A stretch of DNA of 64,000 nt from Physcia stellaris (lineage: Eukaryota > Ascomycota > Lecanoromycetes > Caliciales > Physciaceae). The notes under the pieces are model-generated. The model saw only the letters and a program-made list of their open reading frames with translations. It was not told the DNA's origin and did not search any database. This document shows, in pieces, positions 35,593 to 46,633 of this stretch. The stretch spans positions 682,001 through 746,000 of the forward strand of contig JABSSW010000005.1 in the NCBI GenBank assembly GCA_018902385.1, given 5' to 3'. Position numbers and translations under genes: made by a program. How positions within the stretch are numbered: the first letter of the stretch is position 1; each line of letters opens with the position of its first letter.

Positions 35593-37394
35593 TCACATGA
35601 CAGCATCAAGGACTCTCCTCTTCATAGCCTTTAACTCATTCTCCTTCTCTAGCAACTTGCGCTTCAGCACGATACATCTGCGTTTCCAGTCAATGTTGCT
35701 ATTTGTCTCTTCGACCATTCCGTCCTCTTGCGCATCTCCTTCAGAAGTGCTGTCGAATTCCCTGAAAAAGTCTGCGGAGGATCTCCGCTCGTGACTGGAT
35801 GTTGACTGCCGTCCTCTTTCTCCGTTGATGAGCACAGTGGGTGGAGTAGCGAGCCGTACTGGTCCACCTGCGTGCTCGGGAACTTGGAGTTGAAGCCGAG
35901 ATGGTTTCCGCGCCGCTGCTTGAAGCTGATCGGAAGCTGAAGATTGGGTAGTCACATCGCTCTGGGTTTGGTTTTTTAAATTGAGGCTTTCGCCCGACAT
36001 AGGGCTTGCTGACTGTATTGAAGTGCCCAAATTCGTGGTTGGTCCTTCTTTCGCGCTTGGGTTCACTGGAAAGGTGGAGAAAGGTCCATCTTGCACGGAG
36101 CGGTTACCTGGTGGTCGCCCGCGAAGCTTACCACCGCTAGTATTACTACTGCCTTGCCAGGCGCTTGAAACAGCTGGACCATGGCGTTTCCTAGAGCGAG
36201 AGGGTGACTTGCCCGAAAGAGAAATTGCGGACTTTGGATCTTCAAGTGAGGGTGTCAGAGGAAAAGTTGCTCGAGTGGCCAGGGCAGATTGTGGATATGG
36301 GCTCGCTGGGGTTGGCGTATCATTTGAGCGCCACTGCAGCAGCTGACCGGCTGAGTCAGCACTAAGTTGACTTGAAGCTGGGGTTCTCCCAGTGCTAGGT
36401 GTTTTCGGCGCTAATGCTACTTGAGCTGCAGCCCAGAGATCCTGATTTTGCGGTTGAGGTTGGGCTGACCATGGTGCTCCACTTTGCGACGATGTAGGGT
36501 GGGCAAACTGCTCGTCAAATTCGCGAAAGAAGTCTGCACTGTTGGCTCGCTGATGTTGCGCTCTCTTACTTGAACTCTGGTTTTCTATATCTGCATCGTC
36601 CGCTTTTCGTCGACCGCGCTTTGGACGCCATTCCGGGAGGAGAGCGCGAATGGCTAGGTCTTCCTCTGTTGGAACGCCATCCCGTGTAGCACCTTCTAGA
36701 GATGTATCTTTTGATGGGATTTCTAGATAGTAGGTATTTGGTATATCCAGGCAATAATGGAAGAATGCATCAATGTGATATGCTCGAAGCCACCGCTGTG
36801 CGAAGTCAGCATGACAGATAAGCTAGGGCAGATGAGAAGTAGGAGTCAGTATCGAAGAGAGTGAGCAGCTACTTTTAATCTGACTGCGTACTGTTGAACT
36901 TTCTGCGTACTTTGATTCTTCGACGTATCTGGAAGTTCAACACCAAGCTCGACCACTAGATCGGTCCAGGTTTTGATTTCCTTTGCTTCCAATCTGGAAA
37001 TCAGTCCGAACAGAGTGTACGATTCGAAGCTCTTGCCGTCGCTTTTCGGGGGCACGCGAAAGCCTTTCCTCAAATCTGATGTATCGATACCGATTAAAAT
37101 CGAGGGATTGCAGTAAAGAATGAACTGGACATAAGTATCCTCTAATGTGTCTTCAGTCACATCATTCGAGGGCAGGGTACGCTCAGGAGAGCCGGCCTGG
37201 GTATTTTGGTTGTTTGAAACAGCCATCCCACTGCTCGAGTGATTCTGGGATTGTGCAAAGGCTTGAGTCATTTGGGACATAGAGAATTGATGACTGCTTA
37301 GACTTGGGTCTATCATGGGGGCTTGCGGAGCCAGCCCGAAGGGTTGGCTGCCTCGCTGGGCAACGGGACTCTGCAGCTGATATGCATTTTGCAT
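35593..37394 (-). CDS. abp2: Abp2-like ARS-binding protein
   Basis: Two exons, 37,394-36,873 and 36,795-35,593, join in frame to 574 residues; the acceptor ACAG|CGG restores the RLK-RWLRAYHIDAFF junction. Residues about 75-205 form the Abp2 domain: TLPSNDVTEDTLEDTYVQFI, a GFRVPPKSDGK block, STQKVQQYAVRLKRW and IDAFFHYCL. The fission-yeast founder binds ARS elements; the function in filamentous fungi is inferred only. The C-terminal 350 residues are Ser/Pro/Gln-rich with basic patches (WRPKRGRRK near 240) and a final charged helix (KRRCIVLKRKLLEKENELKA). The octapeptide ADFFREFD occurs twice, near residues 261 and 513. An extra upstream coding exon is possible but not needed. Confidence 0.8.
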
Positions 37395-38479
37395 GTTGCA
37401 AGCCTTGCGAGTGGGACGAGTCGAGCAGAACGGGAAAGGCTGTGGTTAGTCAAGGCCAGGCAGACGTGGGATTCATCTGAAACCTGGCCTATGACTATCG
37501 CGTTCTTCTTTGGCTGGCTAGAGCCTGCAGTAATTTGAGTCAACTCCATATGATCTAACTGTTAAAGAGGTAGTAGTAGTACTCACAGCTGCTCGCGCTG
37601 ACATTTAAGATATTGTTGGGTAATTGCTGATAATTTGGGATTTTCTAGTAGCTCCGATTGTCCTGAACAGGAAGGATTAGCTTTAAAATAGCCTTAATGC
37701 GCGTTAACCGCCATTAAGCGAGATTGGGACCACCTTTCCTGATCTGGTATTTTTCAACCATCAAGGTCGACGTTCGTTTACGACCCTATGACCGTGCACT
37801 CACACTCTTCGTTTCCACAGTATTTGACTATTTGTATCTCTCATGACTAATCATTGCATGGTATCCATTCCTACTGTACTATTCCGATTCAATTTACCTA
37901 AGTAGCCTTAAGGGGATATTGATGCTAGAGTAGGAGCCGATGTTCAGCATAACACGTATGCCGATGGATTACCTTGTGTTTCGAAGGAAAGGGTATAAGA
38001 TTATTGTAAAGTGGAAAGCTAACAAGTAAAAGCTGGAGATGCAAGATTGATCGAACACAAATTTCCCAGTTATTGTTTGTGGAGTCTCGCTGATTCTTCA
38101 CTTTGGATCTATTAACATGATGTTTCAAATTATGAAGCATACCTCACCGTTAAAAACAGCATGGTAAGCATCTTGCGATTAATTCTACGTCTTGAGTTGG
38201 GGATAGTGCATATGGGAGATACTTGTGATCTTTCGTATGATCGTTTGAGAGTGAAAGATGTGTAGCATTAGCCTGTAGCAGTTCAACGGTATCTTGTCGG
38301 CGGAGTCAAACATGAAAGCGAGAAAAAGTCTCAGCCGATAAATCAGCTAATTGATGCCCCAAGCACTGGTATTAATGCCCTCGGAAGAGAGAGAGAGGAT
38401 TGATGCCAAGAGTGTTATTTCCGTTAAATCCGATAAAACTTACTGAAGTCGTGAGTTTGACAACCGAATCTCCACAGGA
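37395..38479. other. intergenic between abp2 and the PIG-P gene
   Basis: Nearly 1.1 kb holding the promoters of two divergent genes. Open frames here are short and lack domains. A possible 5' coding exon of the abp2 gene (37,549-37,484) is conceivable but its splice sites are weak. Confidence 0.45.
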
Positions 38480-39497
38480 ATGGCTCCACAAAGTAGAGGA
38501 CACCCTCCTACCACTGAGCAAGTACTCACAACCTTTGATCTCTCGGCTCAATTTTCTTCTGACGAAAGTACTCCGCGCGCTCTGCACGCCCTTTCCCATC
38601 CATTTCCCTCCTTCGATGGTGCTGCAGATGTATCATCCGAGGAAGACGATGCGGACTTCCAGTCGCATTATTCCCTCGATGCTTCGCCCTCCTCATCCTC
38701 TTCGGGCTCACCGTCACCTTCACCACCCAGTGGAACTCCAGGTCTTCTCCACAGCTCGTCATCTGCGCATCTCCTTGGCGCAAATGCATTCGCGCCGCCC
38801 TTCTACAATCGACCGCCCACCCCTCTGCCGCCTTCCCCATCTTTGACGAGTCTGCTGAGACCGACCTTCAGTACCAATACAAGCAGACCAACTACGCCAG
38901 ACAGCAGTGAGAACGATACACCCAATGATACTGAGGCTGTGGTCGCGAAAAGCGCGAGGACAGCAACAACGGTCACCAGAGTCAGTCCGAAAGTACCAAC
39001 ATACGAATACTACGGTTTTGTGTTGTATCTACTATCATCCGGCGTGTTCCGTACGTCTCTTTTGCGCTTGGCTCTTTCGTAAACCGACAATTTGGAGCTA
39101 ACAATTCATAGTTATGTACCTTCTTTGGTCCTACCTCCCTTCTCCCTTCTTGCATCAACTTGGTATCTACTACTACCCTAATAGGTGGTGGTCACTTGCA
39201 ATTCCTGCCTTTCTTGTTATGGTCCTTGTCTATATCTACGTCGCACTAGCGTTATACAACATAGAATACTTGACACTACCCATGAGTAGCATCGAGAATA
39301 TGGTGGACGAGGCAGCGAATATTGCCTACCTAGACAGTAAAGGCCAGATCAAGAGCAAACATGTCAAAGCACGGGGCAAGCCAATATCAACGCAAGGCGA
39401 TGTGAATGATTGGAAAAGCTTGTGGAGCGAAGGTACCGACGCCGTGATGGACGTCCCTATCGGAGGAGTTTGTGAAATACTTTACGCTGAAGATTAG
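38480..39497 (+). CDS. gpi19: PIG-P/GPI19, subunit of GPI-GlcNAc transferase
   Basis: Exons 38,480-39,050 and 39,112-39,497 join in frame to 318 residues. A long Ser/Pro-rich, disordered N-terminus (1-170) is typical of filamentous fungal members. The PIG-P domain then starts at YEYYGFVLYLLSS, crosses the membrane (SGVFLMYLLWSYLP), and after IYYYPNRWW enters a second membrane helix (LAIPAFLVMVLVYIYVALAL) ending in YNIEYLTLP. The C-terminus (about 255-318) is soluble. The protein acts in the ER membrane with PIG-A, C, H, Q and Y in the first step of GPI-anchor synthesis, transfer of GlcNAc to phosphatidylinositol. Confidence 0.92.
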
Positions 39498-39806
39498 TAT
39501 GGTGAAGTACTCCGCCTATTATTTCGTCCCCAACAATGACATTAAGTGCATGTTGCTTTTTCTCTATTAATAGACAGTCTCCAATGCAACGGCAACCACA
39601 GCAAGCTTCTCTCAGAGGACCTGATAAGGTTTCGTGCAGGCATTGTTGAGCAATCATTTATGATTGCTTACTCCACGAAGAGACTAACAAGCTCTCAGCT
39701 ACATGGTACACTTATAGTAGAGGTCGTCAGAGTAACTTTTTTCCGACCTCGTAGACCTCGTAGACCTCGAAAGCAGGGGCCTGAAGCAGTCTGAAACACA
39801 ATCTCC

Positions 39807-39836
39807 ACGAGATCTACGAGTACTCGTAGATCTCGT
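39807..39836. repeat. perfect 30-bp palindrome
   Basis: The half-site ACGAGATCTACGAGT is followed at once by its exact reverse complement, with no spacer. Related words (CTACGAGATCTAAC near 40,213, CTCGTAGAC near 39,752) lie close by. Confidence 0.8.
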
Positions 39837-39889
39837 CAGCTAATTGAACTCGATCGATCGATTAGTCCTCGGTAACAATCTCGTTGTGA

Positions 39890-40108
39890 CTAAGTTTCTT
39901 CGAAATAATACAGATCTTGAAGATCTTGACGCAATGTCCTCTTTTCGTTTGTCCATATGTACATGATGCTCTCAATTTCTTCCTTGAACGTTGTTGCTGT
40001 CAATACTACTGGTATTGTCACTGAGCTTGTTATCGTTGTAACGGGACACGACTCGATATTAGAGACAAGAAAAAAAAGCAAAAGTAGTACAAAAACAAGC
40101 GCGATCAT
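39890..40108 (-). CDS. candidate small secreted protein, 72 residues
   Basis: Starts at the ATG at 40,108. Residues 1-20 form an uninterrupted hydrophobic stretch ending in SNIES, a plausible signal peptide. The mature part is Thr/Val-rich (TTITSSVTIPVVLTATT), followed by a charged C-terminal part (EEIESIMYIWTNEKRTLRQD). It has a single Cys just after the predicted signal and no recognisable domain. It is single-exon. It could equally be a chance frame, since nothing beyond the signal supports it. Confidence 0.3.
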   Translation of the reverse strand: MIALVFVLLLLFFLVSNIESCPVTTITSSVTIPVVLTATTFKEEIESIMYIWTNEKRTLRQDLQDLYYFEET

Positions 40109-40877
40109 CAATTATGAGAGGAATAAATAAGATGCAATGATTCCAATGCGTCAAAATCAGACGATTGACTACATTCGCAAATGAGATTCTCACGATAAAG
40201 TCACTCAACCAGCTCTACGAGATCTAACAGATCAATATGCTAACGAAGTCTACGATATCGAAAGAAAGTTACTCGGACGACCCCTAATAGGCGCGTAGTC
40301 TCGGAGTCGCGGAACGTTGGTTCGATGTACATGGTATCTGACCTGCAGCTGATTTGGATTGAATTGTGTCTTCCACACCACATCAAATTTCGAAGCTCCG
40401 CATCTCATCTTCTTTCTTGTAGATCTCAGCCCGCAGAGGAGTTTGATTAGCAGTGTCGTCGACAATGGGACTCGGAATATTCTCGCTTATACAGAACCGT
40501 CAAGCGAATCCCATAGACTCGTCAACTATCCGTCTCGAGTTGTGCAGGACGATGAAGGATGATAGATTTGTCTTGTACCAATATTTCTTCTTCTTGACAA
40601 TGATCTTCGTTTTCAGAAGACGGAGAGGTATTGCTTTGAGAAGTATAAGGACACACCATGACCGCGCACTCGTCAAGCTCAAGTGGCTTGACTGTGATTG
40701 CGTCTATCAAAGGTTTGCGGCGACACGGGCCGATGTTGTGCTACAAAGAAGCCATGATGAATCTCAACCAGGTCTTCCCCGCACGTAAGTCAAACCTCCC
40801 AAGCGGATTCCAAGTTCCAAGTTGAACACTAGTCGAGTTCTTGCCTTCCCAGTCGCTATCACTCCTACGCGAACAAC

Positions 40878-41623
40878 ATGCCTGAGGAAGCCGGCTCAAG
40901 CGAGCGACCGAAAACTTTTGTAGTCCGTACGGCGACGATGGGTGATGTGGATGACATGACCCGAATCCACCGAGAGGGCTTTACCGAAGAGCCCCAAGTC
41001 CTTTACTGTTACCCCTTGCGTGATCAGTATCCTGAAGACTACTGGCATTGGACCAGAAAAGAATACACTATTTATCTGGAGCAACCACAAAAATTCGTGG
41101 TCCAAGTGATCGAAGCCGTGAGCACTCGCGATGGCAAAGTTGTTGCGGAAGCCGCCGGGCTTGCCGTGTGGAATGTCGCGGTATTAGTCAAAGCTGAAGG
41201 CCCAGGTAACTCCAAATCAAGTGTCTTTCGCATGTATTCACGGAAGCGACCTCGCTAATGTTTGACTCAAAAGACCTAGGACTTGACAAAAGAAGAGACG
41301 CGAACAAGGACCACTGCATAGCGTTCTACGACGTCGCTGGGAGACGCTTCCAAACATATTTTGCAGCCTTTGCGGAGAAACAGGTGAACTTATCTGCTCT
41401 GGTAGTTCATCCTGACTTCCGACGACGTGGAGCAGGAACCATGTTGGTTGATTGGCGGATTAAGGCTGCTGATGCAAAGGGTTGGCCTGTGACCCTGTGT
41501 GCAAGTCCAATGGGGCAACTACTGTATCAGCATCTGGGGTTCAAGCAAATTGCGACTGAGGTCGTCCGAGTTGAGGGCGAGGATGAAACGTTGACTAGCG
41601 CAGTCATGGTGTTGAGGAAGTGA
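40878..41623 (+). CDS. GNAT-family N-acetyltransferase
   Basis: Exons 40,878-41,205 and 41,274-41,623 join in frame (CCAG|GTAACT to AAAAG|ACC, branch GCTAATG) to 225 residues. The N-terminal part (KTFVVRTATMGDVDDMTRIH) is the usual first strand and helix of GNAT folds. The acetyl-CoA pyrophosphate loop is in exon 2: LVVHPDFRRRGAGTMLVDW (R/Q-x-x-G-x-G/A motif), followed by ASPMGQLLYQHLGFKQ, the last core helix. The substrate is unknown; the layout resembles small cytosolic fungal GNATs with broad amine substrates. The first exon alone would end soon after the donor, so splicing is needed for the catalytic core. Confidence 0.88.
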
Positions 41624-43295
41624 CGGGATTGATTGCCATTCTCCACAAGATCATTTACTGGTGATGGGATCTCGCCGGCGGACGGAAAACCTAATCCTTT
41701 GCCAATAAAGGAGTGTACAGATCTACGATTACCCAGCCTAGGACGGAATCAGAAGACTATGTTTTCTTCATATCATCTTCATATGCTCTGTGCCAAACAT
41801 TGGTACGCGACTTGTCATATTAGGTGTATTGACGGCGAGGATGGGAGGAGAGACCGCGCCACATCAGACCATGGGGTATGTATCTAGCACTGACAGATAC
41901 ATAGGTCATGTATTACAAGCCTCATACGCATTATCAATCTCGGACAATTCAAGAGGATAGATGTCGCTTGTAAGACACATAAAGCAGTGTAATCCATCAA
42001 ATATTTATTGATGTTCGTTCTTTGGATTCATCCGTAAACCCTTATACCTTTCCTAGTACAGCAGTACTCTGCACTTGTTTCATAACTAGCGGCCACTTTT
42101 CAAAGATCTCAACCTTAGCTTTCTCAAGAAATTTGGTACCAAGAAGTCGGCGTGGTTCCTCAAAGAACAACACATTATTGAGCCCGGACAGAAGTCCAAG
42201 CAGCACAGAGACCCTTTGGAAAAAATTGAGTGGAGAAGTCGAAGTGTTCGATCGCAGCCTTGAGCGACTCAACAAGAAACCTACAAGTGGCAATATTCAG
42301 GTTTTCCATGTAAGTCTTATGCCTTCAGGGTCCACTGATCATAGGATCAGCCGCGACGGCGAGCTTCTCTCGCCGCAAAGTTCAAGAATCGTGAATTTGA
42401 TTGTTTGAGATCGAAGAATCTTCTTCGATGGCTGGAGATGTTCTGCCTCTAAGGGACCAAAGAAGGGGCGAACAAAGCCTTCTCTTGACGCAGCCTTGGG
42501 GTTGACTGCGAGGACCCCGTGTACCTCTTACTGATCTCAAACGCCTTCAAGCATCTGCTGCTGACTCTGTACGTAACGCGGCTCTGTCAAAAAGCGAAAC
42601 TCGACATCGTCCCTTTTCGGCCCTTTTCGGGGGTGATTTGCGGACGGGAATCGATGACATCCAAGAAAAAGCCTCAATCGCGTAGGGTCGAACTGTTAAC
42701 GAGGGATTATAAAGGCCATTATTAACATCAGTCGTGATTCCTCCGCTTCTCCAAGCGGCCTCAGTGAAGTAAAAAGTTACTTGGTGGCCCTGGGTGTATC
42801 TCGTGTCCTGCATGAGTGTCCCAGTCAGGCATGATCGTGTGGCGAGGAGCAATGTAAGGTACGATTAGTCTATGACGACAGAACCTATAAATAGAGAAAA
42901 GTAGGGTTACACAGGCCACGTGACTTGGTCTTCAGCCTTGCAATTTTGGTGTCGTCACTCTGAGGGAAAAAACTTCATCATTTTCTGTTGCGCGATTGAG
43001 GGATCAAGACTACAATTCTCAGAATGTATTTCTTGGATCTTGACTCTTGGAAGACGGCAATATAGTCTTGACTTGTTCGGCACGTCTTCCGTGATCGTAC
43101 AAGGCATCTTCGGCATCGAAGGCTTTTCGCAATCTCGATAGTGCAATGCCGATCAATAATTATTGCATGGTCCCAGACCAATTATCTGCAAGCAGACTCA
43201 GCCACAGGGCTGCTCTGTGCTGACCTCGACTCTGCCGGGGATTCACATCTTCGACAGGTCACAACTTCGAGTCAGATCTCAGACGGTGCGCATAC
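41624..43295. other. intergenic interval, 1.7 kb, with a MITE copy
   Basis: Contains a partial MITE-like copy (41,717-41,874). Between 42,040 and 42,300 the minus strand has a frame with protein-like composition (FLEKAKVEIFEKWPLVMKQV) but no ATG and no splice structure that I could complete, so it may be a gene relic. Nothing else is supported. Confidence 0.45.
41717..41874 (+). repeat. partial copy of the MITE-like element
   Basis: Begins ACAGATCTACGATTACCCAG and matches the right half (read inverted) of the copy at 23,551-23,810 over about 158 bp, to CAGACCATGG. It is more diverged than the copy at 21,886. Confidence 0.65.
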
Positions 43296-44391
43296 ATGAA
43301 TACGGCGAAATCTCATCAGACCGAAGACCTTGAGGCACAGAAGTCTACAGAGAAAAGGGACGAAAACTACGACACCAAGGATGATGTACCCGATAAAATT
43401 GCTACGGGCGCGGTTTCTGGTGAATCTCCGCGCCCTTTCATTAAGACGGACTCGAGGGACCATGCTTCCGCTTCCACGTCAGATACCGAGAACAGAAACA
43501 GTGCAGACCTGGATACTGGCAGGGTGTTCCAAGCTCCGGAAAGCAACTCTTTTCGAAAGGAATTACTGGCGGCTGCCAACTTTGGGTGCCTGAACATGCC
43601 TATGCCTATTTTATTTTTCGAAGCATTGGCCACAATGAATATCCTTGTGTTACAGAACGAACTTGGAGAGGTGCAAAAGAATATCACCAGTGCCAAGATC
43701 TCTGGTGAGGACAAATTACGGTACGCGGGACGATTCGAAGATCTTTTGCACAGGTACAGTAAGAAGACGACATGACTAGCAATTCGCCCAAGATGTACTG
43801 ATCAGTCACGCAGCTACGGCGATTCGGGATTACGACTATATGACGGGACTCGACGAATCTTTTGATAATAGGGATAGGATCCTCTCTGTACTCTGCGAAA
43901 ACTTCCCGTCATCCTATCCAGCCAAAAGTACGATGCAAAACCTACTCCTGCACGGAGAAATCAGGACGAAAACCCCGCCGACGCGTTCTATCGCTCCAAG
44001 TGATTCGCTCCGTTGGTTCTTAAACTGGATCCTCCCTTGGAAGCTGACATGGACAAAAGAGGAGATGACTAAACGTCTCCCGGGAGGGCACATTAGATAT
44101 GGGGCAAATTCAGCAATTCTTCATGAAGTCACCCCCGAGATGATATCGCCTTTCGTGGATCGACTCGCACGTTTCATCGTCGCCATCACCGGTGGTCTGT
44201 CGCTCGTCGTGCCGATGCTGATTATGCGCATCCACCAAAGCCCGAACAAGAGCTTGATAACTACGTCAGTGGCCGTGGTACTCTTCGCTGGGGTGGTGTC
44301 CGTTGGGTTTAGTGCCTCGAATGCGGAAACATTGGGCATCACGGCCGCGTACGCCGCCGTTTTGGTTGTTTTCGTGGGGACAAGTGCATGA
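43296..44391 (+). CDS. DUF6594-type fungal membrane protein
   Basis: Exons 43,296-43,758 and 43,814-44,391 join in frame (TACA|GTAAGA to CGCAG|CTACG) to 346 residues. The N-terminal 95 residues are charged and disordered. From about 100 the DUF6594 pattern appears: FEALATMNILVLQNELGEVQ, a charged helix, then RYTTAIRDYDYM. The C-terminus has an amphipathic RLARFIVAITGG followed by three membrane helices (about 270-346), the usual end of this fungal-only family. The family is common in Pezizomycotina, often in accessory regions; its molecular role is not established. Confidence 0.8.
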
Positions 44392-45310
44392 GAGCAGTGC
44401 GTGCGATACTCATCTTGGGTTCCCTTAGCTCGATGGTTTTGGTTGGTTGAATGACGGATGGGACCTTCGGAGTATATACGTGTCGCGGTTTTAAAATTGG
44501 GTGAGAAGGAAAGACCATCATTCGATTATGTTGTAATTATTAATTTCTCTGAGGCAGTGTGACACTATTCTGTACGAGAGAGTTACTTTACATAATTGTT
44601 TGTCTCAGGCGGGCTCTCAAGATGCGGCAGGCTTCTGTGCGAGAATCAATAATGCAAGTCATAATTGGCGTAACTCCGACCATCAGAAAAAAGGTACAAT
44701 AACAAGTCATTTGAACTTGTGCAGCACATACTTTTCTTTTTTTCACGAAACTAGGATAAGTTCTCTGATACCTCAATTCACCATGCCGAAAGGGTGCTGC
44801 TTCATAGCTAAGTGTCGTCCATTGCCCGGGCACACAGATGTCCAATTTAATATCTCGTCATAGATGCGCCGAAAAAGAACCAGTCGATCGGGATATAGAG
44901 TGTTCTGGACTTTATATCTTGGAACCCTACACAAAATCGCAATTTGGCTGAGTCTTCGCAATTCAATGAAGACTGGATGGGAACATGGGGTCATTGGAGT
45001 CTCACTGATCATCTCGAGTTTGCATTCAGATGTTGACTTTGGAGCTTCGAGAAGCTTCTGGATGGAGAGGTGAGAAAGTGTGTAGGTTGCAGCCCGTTTA
45101 CTATTGCTTCACAGATTCCTAGCCAGGAGCAAAAAAAAAACTCTTATATTCTCCGATGATCCCACACATTCCATCCGTATATATTTCATCCAGTCAGGAC
45201 TCATCTATCCAACAGTATAAACCCCAAAATCCAACCAAGCCACCCCCTTCCCGCCCCTAAACTCATCCCCCATACCCTTCCCCCATCCCCACCCATCCCC
45301 CAATGCCCCA
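44392..45310. other. intergenic, no gene seen
   Basis: About 0.9 kb. Two overlapping open frames at 44,588-44,863 on opposite strands have no family features. The part nearest 45,300 is C-rich (runs of CCCC), probably 3' UTR of the minus-strand gene. Confidence 0.45.
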
Positions 45311-45865
45311 TCACTCATTACTCATCCCCTGATGTTCCCAATGCGTCAACCGCCCCAGCAGCGTCTTATGATGGATCTTATTCCCCGTCGCATCCTCCTC
45401 GCCGGGCTGCCTCTCCCTCGCGTTATCAGCCTGCACCTTATCCAGCCCCGGCATCTTGCCCGAGTTGACGAGGTCCGCTTCTTTGGCTGCTGCCCGGTCG
45501 GGGTGCACGGTTGCGTTGGGGTCCGCTTTTTGCGCGTCGACGGTGCGCCGCGCTATGTCCATTGGGGAGACTGTGGGGAGGTTAGCTGTGATGTGGGTGG
45601 GTGGGGGATGGTGAGGGGATGGGGAAGGGGGAAAGGAGATAGGGGAATAAATACCCCGCTCGGGCTGGGACGAGTCGCTCTGCGTCGGGAAACCGGTACC
45701 CTCTTCCCTGAACTTGCTGTGAGCCGTGTTCGGCGGTGCGGCAGGCGATTCTTGCGCGCTGCTCGAAGGATTCGTGTGCAGAGCTGAGGGAGCAGGATTG
45801 CTTGCTCCGCCGGCGAAGTTGAAGCCTCCTGGTGGGGCTTGGATGGGGTTGGCGTTGTAGGACAT
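45311..45865 (-). CDS. small disordered fungal protein, unknown function
   Basis: Two exons, 45,865-45,655 and 45,570-45,311, join in frame to 156 residues. Unspliced, the frame stays open through a Pro-rich stretch, but the GTATTT donor, CAG acceptor and an AGCTAAC branch-like site argue for splicing. The N-terminus is Ala/Pro/Ser-rich; the C-terminal half is charged and helical-looking (DIARRTVDAQKADPNATVHP, then KIHHKTLLGRLTHWEHQG). I recognise no named domain. The conserved-looking C-terminal part makes a real gene likely. Confidence 0.6.
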   Translation of the reverse strand: MSYNANPIQAPPGGFNFAGGASNPAPSALHTNPSSSAQESPAAPPNTAHSKFREEGTGFPTQSDSSQPERGIYSPISFPPSPSPHHPPPTHITANLPTVSPMDIARRTVDAQKADPNATVHPDRAAAKEADLVNSGKMPGLDKVQADNARERQPGEEDATGNKIHHKTLLGRLTHWEHQGMSNE

Positions 45866-46633
45866 TTTGAGGTATGCGGATAGTTAATTGGATTGGGAAT
45901 TGGATTGAGATTGGGATTGAAATTGAGGATGGAGGGGAATGTGAATGTGCTGCTTGTGAGAGAGGGGCAGATGGTGGAAGGGAGATAAGAAGGTGCTGCA
46001 TATGCTGATAGGGGTTTTGAATGCTTTGCTGGCACCCGATTTGAGGTGTTTCGGGTGTTTTGAGAAGCCGCTGGCGTCATTGTGCATACGATATGCCCCT
46101 GTACGGCCCCTGGCTCGCCTAAATACCGTTTCAATTGAGCGGGAGGCTCGGGCCGTCATCTGATTGGAGTCTTTGGAGAATGGAGATCGACTCACGCGAC
46201 TCTTCACTTCCCCCTCCACTTTCGAGCCGAGTACCTCCGTACGGAGTAGGATCGCCGTCCGCCATGGTACAATTCCATCTCATCCCGTGCATTCCAGGTC
46301 AGTACTCTCGCTTTCCCATCCTGTAGGTCGGGGAGAAACTGATAACGGTTATTCAGAACGAATTGAATGACATGTCGATTCAAGATGAGACGCTATATCC
46401 ATCGTCAGTCTCGCCTTATATTCTCTTGAGATGCACAAATGTATCTAAATACCAAGGTATCAGTGAGTCATATTCTCCCTATGTCTCCCGAGATGGAGGC
46501 CCGCTCCTAGTATCCTAAGCCCTGACGACGATCTCTATCCCTTGATTACTCTCCCTCCCCCTGCCCCGGAACCCCAATCCAAAGCCCCAAAAGCCGCGGT
46601 TCGCGACTTCCCAGCTCCAGGGTTCAGCATGTA
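45866..46633. other. intergenic, no gene seen
   Basis: Presumed promoter of the 45.8-kb gene and 3' region of the next one. A small palindrome CTCCGTACGGAG lies near 46,233; the core TACGGAGTA recurs in the tandem repeat at the window end. Confidence 0.4.

Larger units (their letters stand above)
39498..40877. other. intergenic interval with palindrome and a small open frame
   Basis: 1.4 kb between the PIG-P gene and the acetyltransferase gene. It holds a short direct repeat (CTCGTAGAC twice, 39,752-39,770), a perfect 30-bp palindrome (39,807-39,836) and a candidate small secreted protein on the minus strand (39,890-40,108). The remaining frames have no recognisable content. Confidence 0.5.

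Noticed and set aside
40300-40340. GGTTCGATG word resembling a tRNA T-loop
   Set aside because: No cloverleaf could be drawn around it; the acceptor and anticodon arms do not pair.
42042-42293. Minus-strand frame with protein-like composition
   Set aside because: It has no ATG, no matching splice sites and no recognised family. It may be a relic but is not strong enough to list as a gene.
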